From: Leptospira bouyouniensis
Lineage (GTDB): Bacteria; Spirochaetota; Leptospiria; Leptospirales; Leptospiraceae
Assembly: GCF_004769525.1 (NCBI RefSeq)
Contig: NZ_RQFT01000009.1
Span: 17,310 to 81,309, forward strand
Direction of reading: 5' to 3'
DNA length: 64,000 nt
Both the position numbers and the translations under genes were made by a program. The notes beneath the pieces are model-generated. The model was given only the letters and a program-made list of their open reading frames with translations, was not told the origin of the DNA and did no database searches. Positions 27,407-36,348 of the stretch are shown piece after piece; the first letter of the stretch is position 1; each line of letters begins with the position of its first letter.

Positions 27407-28357
27407 ATGGTGCGACCGTTTAAAGGTTTTCTATTCCAAAATCCCGACGAAAATGCAAACAGACACCTTTTGGAAAGACTGTATGCTACAGAAATTCCAG
27501 GTGAAATCGATCCATCGATTCCAAAAACCGGTGGGTGGGGAGCCATTGTAACCCCCGATGAAATACGATATTCTTTGATGTCAGGTAACGGTCGATTGGT
27601 GACAGTTGATGGATCATATATCACAGACGAAAATTTAAAAGGATTCGTAGATCAGGTTACACTTGCGATTTCTGAGGAGTTGGAGCACGAAATCTATCCG
27701 ACAATCTATAGGCATAGACCAAAAGGGAACCTCCCAAGGTTAATCGAGCCTCATGCAAAGTGGTATGATGCTCACGATTATCAGAATTCCGATCTTGGTA
27801 ATAATTTCTTTGTAGAATTGCGAAAAAAACCACTTCAAAGACTAATTACTTGGCAATTCGTTAATCCAATTGGCCGGGACATGAACAATGAACCGACAAC
27901 CACAATCGTTGATTTCCAAAAGAGAGCGAGAATAGTATATGACCAAGGAATTTTACGTTCTATTGGGATTCTTGGATCTAATGTCTCCTTTTCTGGTAAC
28001 GCAGCGCTTCGATCGCAAAGAGTTTTTCAAGGGATGAGCCCAACGAAAATTCCAACTACTCACTATATTGATTTTATCTCTGGGTATGATTCTGCGTATC
28101 GAGTTCCAGCGGAATTAAGAGAGGTTATTGGTCTTGTAACAGCCATTAAAGTAATGTCGATCTATGGTGATGGACGCGCTGCTGCCGTTGCAAGTTTTTC
28201 AGTTGGGGTAGGTGTTCTACATGAATCTGTCAGCACAACTCAGTCTGCGACGAGCTCGATGTATGGAGCCCGAATCTTAGAGTTGACTAACTATCTCAAG
28301 GCATGGTACGAAAAAAACATGAGTCGATATAGGTCCATGAGAGTCGCGATACTTTAG
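27407..28357 (+). CDS. Hypothetical virion structural protein
   Basis: A 316-aa protein with a Shine-Dalgarno (AAAGGT, 27395-27400). It has a beta-rich N-terminal part and a C-terminal helical segment (QSATSSMYGARILELTNYLK). It lies in the head region between portal and protease. No family recognised; a neck or head-completion role is possible. The frame one base back stays open for 57 codons past its stop. Confidence 0.55.
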   Translation: MVRPFKGFLFQNPDENANRHLLERLYATEIPGEIDPSIPKTGGWGAIVTPDEIRYSLMSGNGRLVTVDGSYITDENLKGFVDQVTLAISEELEHEIYPTIYRHRPKGNLPRLIEPHAKWYDAHDYQNSDLGNNFFVELRKKPLQRLITWQFVNPIGRDMNNEPTTTIVDFQKRARIVYDQGILRSIGILGSNVSFSGNAALRSQRVFQGMSPTKIPTTHYIDFISGYDSAYRVPAELREVIGLVTAIKVMSIYGDGRAAAVASFSVGVGVLHESVSTTQSATSSMYGARILELTNYLKAWYEKNMSRYRSMRVAIL

Positions 28358-28539
28358 TTATTGCAGTTGGATACCTAAATCTCACACTGGGATTTAGGAA
28401 CGGACAAGGCTTTGGAACGGTTTCAATCCGTGATGGGTGGCGAGTGGTTCCTTTCGCAAGGTGGCGGAAAATACAAACGCAAACAATCCAGGCGTTCGGG
28501 GATTTTCAGGGGACTGAAACCAAGTGAACCGCATAGTTA
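28358..28539. other. Gap between two head-region genes
   Basis: 182 bases. It contains a small hairpin (CTAAATC/GATTTAG, just after 28370) and an open frame continuous in the -1 frame from the upstream gene to TGA 28525-28527. No standard start is present for that frame. Confidence 0.3.
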
Positions 28540-29106
28540 ATGTCCTGGACAACAACACCCAATGCAGGTGAAAATCCTGCTCTTGCGGAAATTATTAAAA
28601 AAAGGTCAAGTGACGTGAGTAATAAATTTCAACAAAAAAGAGCCAAACAAGTTATAGGGAAAGAGCGAGTAGAGTTACTCACATTTACGCATAGATTCTA
28701 TCTTCATTACATGAATCCTATCCATCGATGGGTTGTACTTGCATTGTTCAAATTATCTGTGAAAGCAAATCTAAGAAAGAAGCCGAGACTTTCTGATTTT
28801 TTACAGTTTCTTTCTCAGTTTATCCAGGCATTTGCGGGATATTCTGTTACTCATGTTTCGAATGTTCCTCCGAAAATTGATATTTACTCAATGGGAACAA
28901 GAATTGGCCTCGCAAATTTTTTCTGGAAAAGGCGATGGCTGTTAATGTGTAAAATATTCCTTTTGGGAAAAGATCCAGATTATATCGATTCTATGAAGCG
29001 GTTAATTGTCTCAAATTATCGAGAAGGTCTGAATTTGCCTGAGCCAACTGCAAGCGCAGTAAGTCGGGATTCGGTTCGACAGGTTTTGCCCTTGAAGCAG
29101 GCGTAA
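28540..29106 (+). CDS. Hypothetical protein, basic and helical
   Basis: A 188-aa protein, basic and helical (KRAKQVIGKERVELLTFTHR), with a hydrophobic middle (RWVVLALFKLSVKA, LSQFIQAFAGYSVT). No family recognised. It lies within the head operon. Its 3' end is overlapped by a minus-strand frame. Confidence 0.5.
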   Translation: MSWTTTPNAGENPALAEIIKKRSSDVSNKFQQKRAKQVIGKERVELLTFTHRFYLHYMNPIHRWVVLALFKLSVKANLRKKPRLSDFLQFLSQFIQAFAGYSVTHVSNVPPKIDIYSMGTRIGLANFFWKRRWLLMCKIFLLGKDPDYIDSMKRLIVSNYREGLNLPEPTASAVSRDSVRQVLPLKQA

Positions 29107-29383
29107 GAATTTTATAAATATCGCGGTGTCTTGTATAGATACCGTTGATAATACCCATTGTAAGTTTCTTTTGAGCATGTGTTAGATAGATTGATTTAGT
29201 TCGGATATCTCTAAGCGTTCTCACTTCTGATAAAAAAATTCTTATCTTTCCTTGAGAAAACAATTCAAGTAATCTATCGATTGATGCGTGAATTATAATG
29301 AATTCCGCCGTTGGAATATTTGGATCAAAACTCTCTTCTTCTTGTGCCACAATAATCCGATAATACGAGACATAAAAAAACAT
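28991..29383 (-). CDS. Possible minus-strand small gene in the head region
   Basis: A 130-codon frame with a Shine-Dalgarno-like AAAGG about seven bases before its ATG (minus strand). The first ~95 codons occupy the gap between two plus-strand genes and look protein-like (TAEFIIIHASIDRLLELFSQ, LTHAQKKLTMGIINGIYTRH). The last ~38 codons overlap the preceding plus-strand gene. A minus-strand gene here is unusual, so it may be a small cargo gene or a chance frame. Confidence 0.35.
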   Translation of the reverse strand: MFFYVSYYRIIVAQEEESFDPNIPTAEFIIIHASIDRLLELFSQGKIRIFLSEVRTLRDIRTKSIYLTHAQKKLTMGIINGIYTRHRDIYKILTPASRAKPVEPNPDLLRLQLAQANSDLLDNLRQLTAS

Positions 29384-29403
29384 TCAAGCCTTTCATTTTT
29401 TTC

Positions 29404-29443
29404 TTGCAAATTGCAGGTAATTCGTCCCTTGTCACTCCCTAAT
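29404..29443 (+). promoter_or_regulatory. Bipartite promoter-like element, variant without ATG
   Basis: TTGCAA at 29404 and CCCTTGTCACTCCCTAAT at 29426-29443. AAT replaces ATG; the gene probably starts at ATG 29474 with its own ribosome-binding site. This shows that the element does not depend on the start codon. Confidence 0.65.
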
Positions 29444-29473
29444 CAAATACCTGCTCCGCTTATGCGAGGTAAA

Positions 29474-30262
29474 ATGTTAGCAAATATAGATCAGAAAATC
29501 AACCAAGCTCAAGGAGATGCTAGTAAAGAACTAGTTGTCACCTCTATCGAGAAGTCCTCTTTGTCGGTCAAAATTGGATCTAAACCTTTCTATGTTCGAG
29601 AAAGTGATACAGGTAGAAAGTTTTATTGGAACGGCCTCAAGTTTGTCGACCTAACAAATGATCCTGGTATTCGCGCATGTAATACGTTGCGAGTCGCGGC
29701 TAATGTCGCTGATGCGGAAACCGTTGGAATTGGTGCAAGAACATATGAATTTGATCGTGCTGCTGACGGAGTTGTGTCTGGGAACATAGCTGTAAAAGGT
29801 CATGCGGATGATACACCTGGGAATGCAATTGCTGCACTTGTTGATGTTATAAATTCAGATCCAATTTCTGAAGTTACGGCCATTAAAATTTCTGCCAATG
29901 AAATGTTTGTATACCACAAAGTACCTGGTAACAAGACTACTCCCACTACAGAAACTCTCTTGGGAGCAAATAACGGATGGGCCGCTGCAACATTACTCAA
30001 TGGACGTGAGCCAGGAAGTCAGGCATATTCAGTGATCCGGCGCGTTCCTACTGCGGTTGAAGTCGCTTTAGGTGTAATGCATTTCTATTTCGATTTCGCT
30101 CCTACATTGGCCGACATTCGAGTCGTTGCAACAGCGACTCCAGGTGTTCCTTTAGCCTGGGACGGTGCAGTAACAATTACTGGGAATAGACTCACGATTG
30201 ACAACTCTGGCTCAGTCGATTGGTCAACTACGAACACAATCGTTCTTACGGTGGCAAAATAA
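29474..30262 (+). CDS. Putative virion protein, beta-rich
   Basis: About 262 aa from ATG 29474, which has a Shine-Dalgarno (GAGGT, 29465-29469); TTG 29429 inside the promoter element and ATG 29462 are alternatives. The composition is Ala/Thr/Val-rich and beta-type (VATATPGVPLAWDGAVTITG, DNSGSVDWSTTNTIVLTVAK), as in capsid decoration proteins. No family recognised. Confidence 0.5.
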   Translation: MLANIDQKINQAQGDASKELVVTSIEKSSLSVKIGSKPFYVRESDTGRKFYWNGLKFVDLTNDPGIRACNTLRVAANVADAETVGIGARTYEFDRAADGVVSGNIAVKGHADDTPGNAIAALVDVINSDPISEVTAIKISANEMFVYHKVPGNKTTPTTETLLGANNGWAAATLLNGREPGSQAYSVIRRVPTAVEVALGVMHFYFDFAPTLADIRVVATATPGVPLAWDGAVTITGNRLTIDNSGSVDWSTTNTIVLTVAK

Positions 30263-30263
30263 C

Positions 30264-30569
30264 GTGAGAAAATTTCTAGCAGCACAGGATATTGCAAGAG
30301 CTCCGTATGCAAATCATTTTACGGAGCTCCACGATGCCAATGTTGTAAATTTGAATGATCAGCAAAAAATCTATGTAATCACTGAAGTGCGCTCTGGTGG
30401 TGCTTGGACCTGTGAATATACCAATTCATCTGCTGATGGTGAGGTCTATACCCGAAATGGTAGTGGGATCCAAACGTTTTTTCCGAAAGCATTCGTAGGT
30501 GAGAATTTGAAATTCACGGGAGTTACGGAAGTATCTGGATTTTTTATTCCTGCAGGTAAAGTATTTTAA
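30264..30569 (+). CDS. Small beta-rich phage protein
   Basis: A 101-aa protein read from GTG 30264, just after the preceding stop; a longer frame from 30198 would overlap the upstream gene by 65 bases. It contains a beta-type core (KIYVITEVRSGGAWTCEYTN). It resembles small head decoration or fibre-stabilising proteins only in size. No family recognised. Confidence 0.5.
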   Translation: MRKFLAAQDIARAPYANHFTELHDANVVNLNDQQKIYVITEVRSGGAWTCEYTNSSADGEVYTRNGSGIQTFFPKAFVGENLKFTGVTEVSGFFIPAGKVF

Positions 30570-30983
30570 ATGGCTGCAATCCAAATTAAATCACAAGTCG
30601 CATTGGTAGAGGATTCAGGTGTACAAGTAGTATTGCCAGAAATGATAACTCAAAACGAATTCACCAAAGGTGCGCTTAGTGAGGCTATCATTATAGAAAA
30701 TTCAGTTTCCGATACCATGGTTACTCCAATTGCAGTCTCGCTCGAATCTTATCCAAATACTACATGCATTGTATTGAAAGCAGAGTATGCCGAAAATGAC
30801 TTCCCAAACGGAATCAAGGCAGGTGATAGAGCAAAATTCCAATTCAGATTCGATTCTGGGAATTGGTTTGAAGCCTATTCAGTGATTCTCGAAGGATACA
30901 AACCAAATTCTCCAGAGATACAAATTCGAGCACAAGGTACTGCAAAAATTCTAGTAAAGAGGACTGTCAGTGCAACAGAATAA
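30570..30983 (+). CDS. Hypothetical phage structural protein
   Basis: A 137-aa protein starting at ATG immediately after the previous stop. It is beta-rich (MAAIQIKSQVALVEDSGVQV, KAEYAENDFPNGIKAGDRAK) and probably a virion component. It overlaps the protease gene by 14 bases. No family recognised. Confidence 0.5.
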   Translation: MAAIQIKSQVALVEDSGVQVVLPEMITQNEFTKGALSEAIIIENSVSDTMVTPIAVSLESYPNTTCIVLKAEYAENDFPNGIKAGDRAKFQFRFDSGNWFEAYSVILEGYKPNSPEIQIRAQGTAKILVKRTVSATE

Positions 30984-31803
30984 ACCGTATTGTTTTTTAA
31001 AATCTGCAACCGTTGAACAAGCCGAAATTGAAGGTAAGTTCATAAACATGCTTCTTAAAGTATCGACAGAGAAGCGTGACAAAGAAGGTGATATGTTCCT
31101 GAAAGGAGCATGGACCCACAAAGAGGATGTTGAATACTTCCAAAAGAAAGGTGTGATCGATTGGAATCACTTATCTCAAACATCTAAATTCGCAAAGTCA
31201 AATAATCCCAAAGAAAAAGCTGATAATGAATTGGTTAGCGCAGAAGCAATCCTTGGTGTTCCAAGCGGGCGCGGCCTGTTTCTTGGCGATGATGGATTAT
31301 ATTGTGAAGCTCGAATTAATGCAGAAAATAAATACATCAAACCATTTGTTCCTTTACTCAAAGCTGGATTTTCTGGATTGGAAGTTTCTGCTGCTGGTGG
31401 TGCATACCGTCCAAGTCCAGAAACAATTTCCAAATATGGAGAAAAGACTTGGGATCGAGCAAGGCTTACTCATATAGCCATTTGCCCTCCAGGTGAGGCA
31501 ATCAATGACGAAACCCAAGCATTACTCTTAAAGTCTCATCTCGCATCTGAACTAGGATGGAAGGAAGAAGAAGAGCCTTTACCAACCAAGTTTAATATTG
31601 ATCCAGTCGGTTCAGTGTTAGAATTCATTTCTTCTTCTCCTGATTACAATCAGTGGGTTGCAAACAGACTAGTTGGTGCAATCGATTCTGGTCTTCTCCA
31701 AAAGGATTACCAAGCGATTTTTGAATTTGTTAAAAATCATGGTCTATCGGTAGAGAAGGCAAAACAATACGCAATTAAACTACTACAGGCTATGGAGGTC
31801 TGA
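30970..31803 (+). CDS. Prohead maturation protease, XkdF-like
   Basis: A 277-aa protein just before a scaffold-like gene and the capsid gene, the usual place of the prohead protease. Candidate catalytic residues are the histidine in GVIDWNHLSQ and the serine in GFSGLEVSAAGG. The segment STEKRDKEGDMFLKGAW matches the DxxGD-type N terminus of serine prohead proteases. The enzyme would cut scaffold and capsid N termini during head maturation. Assignment is by motif and context. Confidence 0.65.
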   Translation: MQQNKPYCFLKSATVEQAEIEGKFINMLLKVSTEKRDKEGDMFLKGAWTHKEDVEYFQKKGVIDWNHLSQTSKFAKSNNPKEKADNELVSAEAILGVPSGRGLFLGDDGLYCEARINAENKYIKPFVPLLKAGFSGLEVSAAGGAYRPSPETISKYGEKTWDRARLTHIAICPPGEAINDETQALLLKSHLASELGWKEEEEPLPTKFNIDPVGSVLEFISSSPDYNQWVANRLVGAIDSGLLQKDYQAIFEFVKNHGLSVEKAKQYAIKLLQAMEV

Positions 31804-31804
31804 A

Positions 31805-32536
31805 ATGAATAAGGATTGGCAGAAACAGTTTATGGGGCTTGTCTCCTCGTTTACCAAATCCAGTACAGGAGCAGAGGATACACAGCCACCTCCTAGTGCT
31901 GAAGATGGTGGAACGGGAGCAGGCAAAGGAATCTCTGATGAATTTTTAGATAAATTGAAGTCAGCGATTGAATCAGGTGAGGTTGCAGTCGAAGAATCGG
32001 CTATCAAGGCTTACTGTAAAACAAATGGAATTTCTGAAGAAGACAGCGCGGAAATTTGGGGAATTATCTCTGAAGGGTTGAGTGATGAAGGTGGTGAAGA
32101 ACCTGCACCTGAGCCAGATCCTGGAAGTGATATCCAGAAAGGTGGGAACAAGGCGATGGACCCAGACTTTGTGGCTTTTGCAAAATCAACAGCAATGGCT
32201 GTTAAAAGCGCAGAAACGCATGAAATGGCGATCGCTTCCTTAATCGAAGAGAATGCTGTATTTGCAAAAGAAAATCAAGAAATCAAAAAGGAAATCGCAT
32301 TCTTAAAGTCAGAACTCGGGAAAGTATTAAAACAACCGGTAGATACAAAGAAACCGGTTCTTGATACTTCCGGGATCCCTGCACAATATGGAAGAGCTGA
32401 AATTATCCAGCTTATTTCCAAAGGTGTCCAGGATAAAAAATTAGCTCTCGGTGACTTGCAGACGTTCAAATCGTCCGGACGTCAAACTGAGGCTGTTGTG
32501 GAATTTTTAAAAAGTTCATCCAAAGGGGGAAACTAA
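31805..32536 (+). CDS. Capsid scaffold-like protein
   Basis: A 243-aa acidic protein with a strong Shine-Dalgarno (GGAGG). A Gly/Pro/Glu-rich region (residues ~25-115) is followed by a coiled coil (LIEENAVFAKENQEIKKEIA) and a basic C-terminal helix. This composition, between protease and capsid genes, is typical of scaffold proteins that shape the prohead and are then removed. The stop shares a base with the capsid start. Confidence 0.65.
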   Translation: MNKDWQKQFMGLVSSFTKSSTGAEDTQPPPSAEDGGTGAGKGISDEFLDKLKSAIESGEVAVEESAIKAYCKTNGISEEDSAEIWGIISEGLSDEGGEEPAPEPDPGSDIQKGGNKAMDPDFVAFAKSTAMAVKSAETHEMAIASLIEENAVFAKENQEIKKEIAFLKSELGKVLKQPVDTKKPVLDTSGIPAQYGRAEIIQLISKGVQDKKLALGDLQTFKSSGRQTEAVVEFLKSSSKGGN

Positions 32537-34089
32537 TGAAACTCAACTTAAAATTCACTTTGATTGGTGTTGTTTCAACAATTCTCTTCTGCATTGGCCT
32601 CCTCCATCTTGGAGGCACTGAGACTGTTATGCTCGGGTTATTAACCCCGTCATTCGGTTCGCTAGAAGAAATCAGAAACTTCATGAAGTCATTTAACGCA
32701 AATAGCGACGGTATTACCGACGTTACTGCTCTCACAAATGGTGCTGCGACAACTATGCACAATTTGGACGAAGAGATGGTTCTCTTAGCACAGGATTCAG
32801 ACGAATATAACTTCTTGAATACTATGTTCTATCGAGATACAAAATCGACTCTAAACGTGTTTGGTCAAATTCTCGATTGGGGTGGCAATGGCGATTTCTC
32901 TTTCGTAGGTGAAGTTGACGACGCAGAATTCAAAGATGTTTCCATCAAGAGAATCTCAAAAACGGTTTCTTTCCTCGCGGAAGGATATGCAGTATCTAAG
33001 GTTTTGGACATCCAAGACACAGGTTCTTATGATCCAGAAGCGATCCAAGTTCAAGGTGCGATTAACCGAATTATGCAAACTCTTGCTTATGGTGCATGGT
33101 ATGCTGAGAAGGCTATCAATCCACTTGAATTCGATGGTTTTGTAACTGAACTTAAGAATGCTGGCCAAGTTTATGATGCACGCGGTGGTTTTCCGGAAAT
33201 TAAAATCATCAAAGAATTGGCTGTGAATATCAGAACAAACTTCGGTATGGTAAACGAATTTTGGCTCCATGATGGTGTTAAAAACGTATTGGATACATAC
33301 TACACTGAATCTAAAGAATTTTTTACCCAACCGAATAACGGATCTATGGCAGACATTGGATACAATATCCCAGGTTTAGTTGGTGCTCCACTTAAAGATA
33401 AGAGGCTGGAATTTAAAACTGATCTTTGGATGAACCGTCATCTAGTTGAATTGCCAACTTATAGAGATGCCAATGGTAACAAAGTATCTGGGAAAACAAA
33501 TTCTCTAGCTCCTGATGCACCGAGCATTGCGTTAGCAGTATCCGGTGGCCCAGTTTTGGGTTCTGAGTGGCTTCCGAAAGATACCAAAAATTCTTCTGGT
33601 GTTGATGCTGGAGTAAGTTATCGAGTGGTTGCTTGTAACAAATCTGGACGTTCTGCTCCAAGTGCGATTGTAACCTCTGGTGCAATGAGCGCAGGTAAAT
33701 CAATCACAGTAACAATTACACCTGCTGGAAGTGGGAATGCGGCTACTTATTTCCAAATTTTCCGTGAGACATCACCTGGTTCTGGAGACTTCCGATTGAC
33801 AGAAAGAATCGTGAAATCTGCAAACCCTACTACCGTGTATGTTGATCTCAATGCTTGGCGTCCAGGTTGCACTGAAGGTGTTGTGGGTGATTTCAATTCA
33901 AGATCTGCTCTCGACCAGAAGCGAACCTACCAAATGTTGCGTATGTTGCCTTTGTTACAAACCAAGTTCTCACCGAACGCAGTTTATCAAAGAAAACTAG
34001 CGGGTATGGTTGAATGGTATGGTGGTCTTGCGGTTTTACAACCAAAGAGATTCTATTTAATTAAGAACTTACCTACTACACTCGTATAG
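32536..34089 (+). CDS. Major capsid protein with Ig/FN3-like insertion
   Basis: A 517-aa protein after protease and scaffold, with a strong GGGGG Shine-Dalgarno. The core carries capsid-type blocks (FLNTMFYRDTKSTLNVFGQI, later YQMLRMLPLLQTKFSPNAVY). Residues ~325-445 form a fibronectin/Ig-like insertion (APDAPSIALAVSGG, GVSYRVVACNKSGRSAPSAI, TYFQIFRETSPGSGDF), as in some large myoviruses. Unusually, residues 6-35 are hydrophobic (LKFTLIGVVSTILFCIGLLH), perhaps a propeptide removed by the protease; ATG 32629 would omit it. Confidence 0.78.
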   Translation: MKLNLKFTLIGVVSTILFCIGLLHLGGTETVMLGLLTPSFGSLEEIRNFMKSFNANSDGITDVTALTNGAATTMHNLDEEMVLLAQDSDEYNFLNTMFYRDTKSTLNVFGQILDWGGNGDFSFVGEVDDAEFKDVSIKRISKTVSFLAEGYAVSKVLDIQDTGSYDPEAIQVQGAINRIMQTLAYGAWYAEKAINPLEFDGFVTELKNAGQVYDARGGFPEIKIIKELAVNIRTNFGMVNEFWLHDGVKNVLDTYYTESKEFFTQPNNGSMADIGYNIPGLVGAPLKDKRLEFKTDLWMNRHLVELPTYRDANGNKVSGKTNSLAPDAPSIALAVSGGPVLGSEWLPKDTKNSSGVDAGVSYRVVACNKSGRSAPSAIVTSGAMSAGKSITVTITPAGSGNAATYFQIFRETSPGSGDFRLTERIVKSANPTTVYVDLNAWRPGCTEGVVGDFNSRSALDQKRTYQMLRMLPLLQTKFSPNAVYQRKLAGMVEWYGGLAVLQPKRFYLIKNLPTTLV

Positions 34090-34101
34090 GTTTGAAATTA
34101 T

Positions 34102-34126
34102 AAGGCAGGACTAAACATCCTGCCTT
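34102..34126. terminator. Hairpin after the capsid gene
   Basis: AAGGCAGGA (34102-34110) and TCCTGCCTT (34118-34126) form a perfect 9-bp stem with a 7-base loop. There is no long T tract, so it may attenuate transcription or protect the abundant capsid mRNA. Confidence 0.65.
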
Positions 34127-34137
34127 TGCAATATAAA

Positions 34138-36348
34138 ATGCTCACTGCAAATAGCCAAGGTAATACAGACATAGGAAATTTGACGGGGGGAGCAGCGCTT
34201 CAGAAAGATCCTTTTTCCAAATCTATCCGAGGCAGAAACTTCAAAGAATATATAAAATCACTCAAGGGAAAATTTTTCCAAAAATCTCGTCTTAAAATTT
34301 CAAAAGAAGATTATAATTCCAATCCTACTCATTCTCAAAAACAAGCAGGGAACTATAAAAAAGCTCACGTCAAAGTTCAAGGATTCGATATTTCCATCGA
34401 AAATCCCAAGGGAACGTATAGATGTGGAAAAGATTCCAATGGCAAAGAATGGAAAAATAAAATGGTTCACCATTATGGCTATTTCAAAAGGACTCTTGGA
34501 AAAGACGGTGATCATATCGATTGCTTTATTGGTCCAAACATAAAATCGGAACTAGTTTTCATAATCAATCAAATCAAGCCTTCATCCGGAATTTTCGATG
34601 AGCATAAAGTCATGCTTGGATTTGATTCTTTGGAAGAAGCAAAAGAAGGATATTTAGCAAACTATACTCCTGGTTGGAAAGGATTAGGCGATATCCAGTC
34701 CATGACTGTGGATCAATTTAGAATATGGTTAGAGAAAGCTGATACCACCAAGAAAGCAAAAGCAGTGATTATTAAATCCTCTTTAAAAAACTTTTTCGTA
34801 AAAAGTAATAAAGCCCAAGTAGGTGAAACTCGTACTTGGTCCGATGGGAAGCAACATCGTAAAACCGACAATGGATGGGTAGAAGTATCCGGTAATAAGC
34901 AGACTTCTACTCCTTCCCAAGACTCAAATGATAAACGAAAATCAAATGTAGATTCAAATTCTGGTCAAAATAAAACTTACGAACAGAAAGCTATTGAGGC
35001 ACTTGAAAGATGGAAGGAGTTCGAGCAACTTGCGAAAGAGAGAAACAAACAGAGAATTTCTAAAATGAAGCCAGAGGAGAGAAACGAAGCATTTGATATT
35101 AAAAATGCCGAACCAGGTGATATCGTTAGGATTGAGAGACCAATAGATGGGCGCGTAAATCGAGGCCACCTTGCGAAAGTTTTGGATAAAATTGATGGTC
35201 ATCTAAAAGTTATGCTCCCTTCAGGAAGTATTTTTCTATTTTTGGCCGCAGATCTAGCTTTTGCAAAATCAAGTAAAAAGCATTTCATTGATAAATTGTT
35301 CCCCTTCATTAAAGGAAAACTCGCTCAGGTTGGGGAAATTAGAACATGGTCTGATGGGAATAAATATCGGAAAGAATCAAATGGATGGCGAATGATTGGT
35401 GAGAGCGAGAACAAGGCTGCACATCAAACAACTTCAAAAAAAGCAGGTATGTCCAAAGAAGAGCATTCGCAAGCTACTGAAAAAGCCATGCAAAATGGGA
35501 TTAAAATTCCTGTAAAAGTTTTACGAGAATACCCCACCCTTCTTGAAAAATATCCAAAATATAAGGAAAGAGTGAGTGCTATTGATTCTCTTTCTAAAGG
35601 GATGAAGAAAGGAGAGAAAATTGGTAATCAGTTGGAGAAGACCGCAAATACATTAAAACAAGGGAAAATTCCCGATGCAATCAAATCCATCGATTTAATC
35701 AAAACCAATCAGAATAGTTCCGAAAAAACCGGTAAAGCCAAAATCCAAGCTTCTGAAAAATTGAATAACCTAATGTCCTCCAAAGGTCAACTTAAAGGAG
35801 CAGTTAAAAAAATAAAATCGGAAGCCAAACTTAAACTCACTTCGAAAGAACAGAAAAGAGTGGATGACTTAGAGAACAAAAATCTTGCAACAGAAGCGAT
35901 TATGGTTTATGCAAACAAACTAAAAAACAAAAAGTATTTGTTTGCACTAAAGGAAAACAGAAAAAAACATCTTAAACTCGGCCATCTTAGTAGCGAACTC
36001 AAGAAAGAAAGAGATGATATTTACCATGAAGTAATGCGAGAGTTCAAATCCGATTCGGAAAGACTAGGAAGCCTACATAAACTAAATGATTTAACCGATT
36101 CGCAGATTTACGAAAACGTAAGAGATGCTTCGTTGAGAAATCCGGATGATTTAAAACACAATGTAGGGTTCATGGATATCCAAATTGCCAGTGCCAAAAA
36201 AATTGGTGTAGCCGAGGACGTTATTCGAAGACTAGAAGTCAAGGGAACGATTTACCGAGTCGCTCAACTCTTACAAAGTGATAAATCTATGACAAAGGAT
36301 GACGTTGCTTCTCTTGTAAGGCATGGTGCGGAATTGCCTGGTCAATGA
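34138..36348 (+). CDS. Polyvalent protein with InPase-like domain
   Basis: About 736 aa from ATG 34138 (TTG 34126 is inside the hairpin). Residues ~85-200 match the phage polyvalent-protein InPase domain: NPKGTYRCGKDSNGKEWKNK, MVHHYGYFKRTLGKDGDHID, FIGPNIKS, then FDEHKVMLGF and TVDQFRIWL. Two copies of a ~25-residue motif follow (QVGETRTWSDGKQHRK and QVGEIRTWSDGNKYRK), and the remainder is a long Lys/Glu-rich helical region. Polyvalent proteins are thought to enter the host with phage or plasmid DNA and protect it. No Shine-Dalgarno is visible. Confidence 0.75.
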   Translation: MLTANSQGNTDIGNLTGGAALQKDPFSKSIRGRNFKEYIKSLKGKFFQKSRLKISKEDYNSNPTHSQKQAGNYKKAHVKVQGFDISIENPKGTYRCGKDSNGKEWKNKMVHHYGYFKRTLGKDGDHIDCFIGPNIKSELVFIINQIKPSSGIFDEHKVMLGFDSLEEAKEGYLANYTPGWKGLGDIQSMTVDQFRIWLEKADTTKKAKAVIIKSSLKNFFVKSNKAQVGETRTWSDGKQHRKTDNGWVEVSGNKQTSTPSQDSNDKRKSNVDSNSGQNKTYEQKAIEALERWKEFEQLAKERNKQRISKMKPEERNEAFDIKNAEPGDIVRIERPIDGRVNRGHLAKVLDKIDGHLKVMLPSGSIFLFLAADLAFAKSSKKHFIDKLFPFIKGKLAQVGEIRTWSDGNKYRKESNGWRMIGESENKAAHQTTSKKAGMSKEEHSQATEKAMQNGIKIPVKVLREYPTLLEKYPKYKERVSAIDSLSKGMKKGEKIGNQLEKTANTLKQGKIPDAIKSIDLIKTNQNSSEKTGKAKIQASEKLNNLMSSKGQLKGAVKKIKSEAKLKLTSKEQKRVDDLENKNLATEAIMVYANKLKNKKYLFALKENRKKHLKLGHLSSELKKERDDIYHEVMREFKSDSERLGSLHKLNDLTDSQIYENVRDASLRNPDDLKHNVGFMDIQIASAKKIGVAEDVIRRLEVKGTIYRVAQLLQSDKSMTKDDVASLVRHGAELPGQ

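Noticed and set aside
29288..29473. Longer N terminus for the 29474 protein
   Set aside because: It would cross the promoter element; ATG 29474 has a proper ribosome-binding site.
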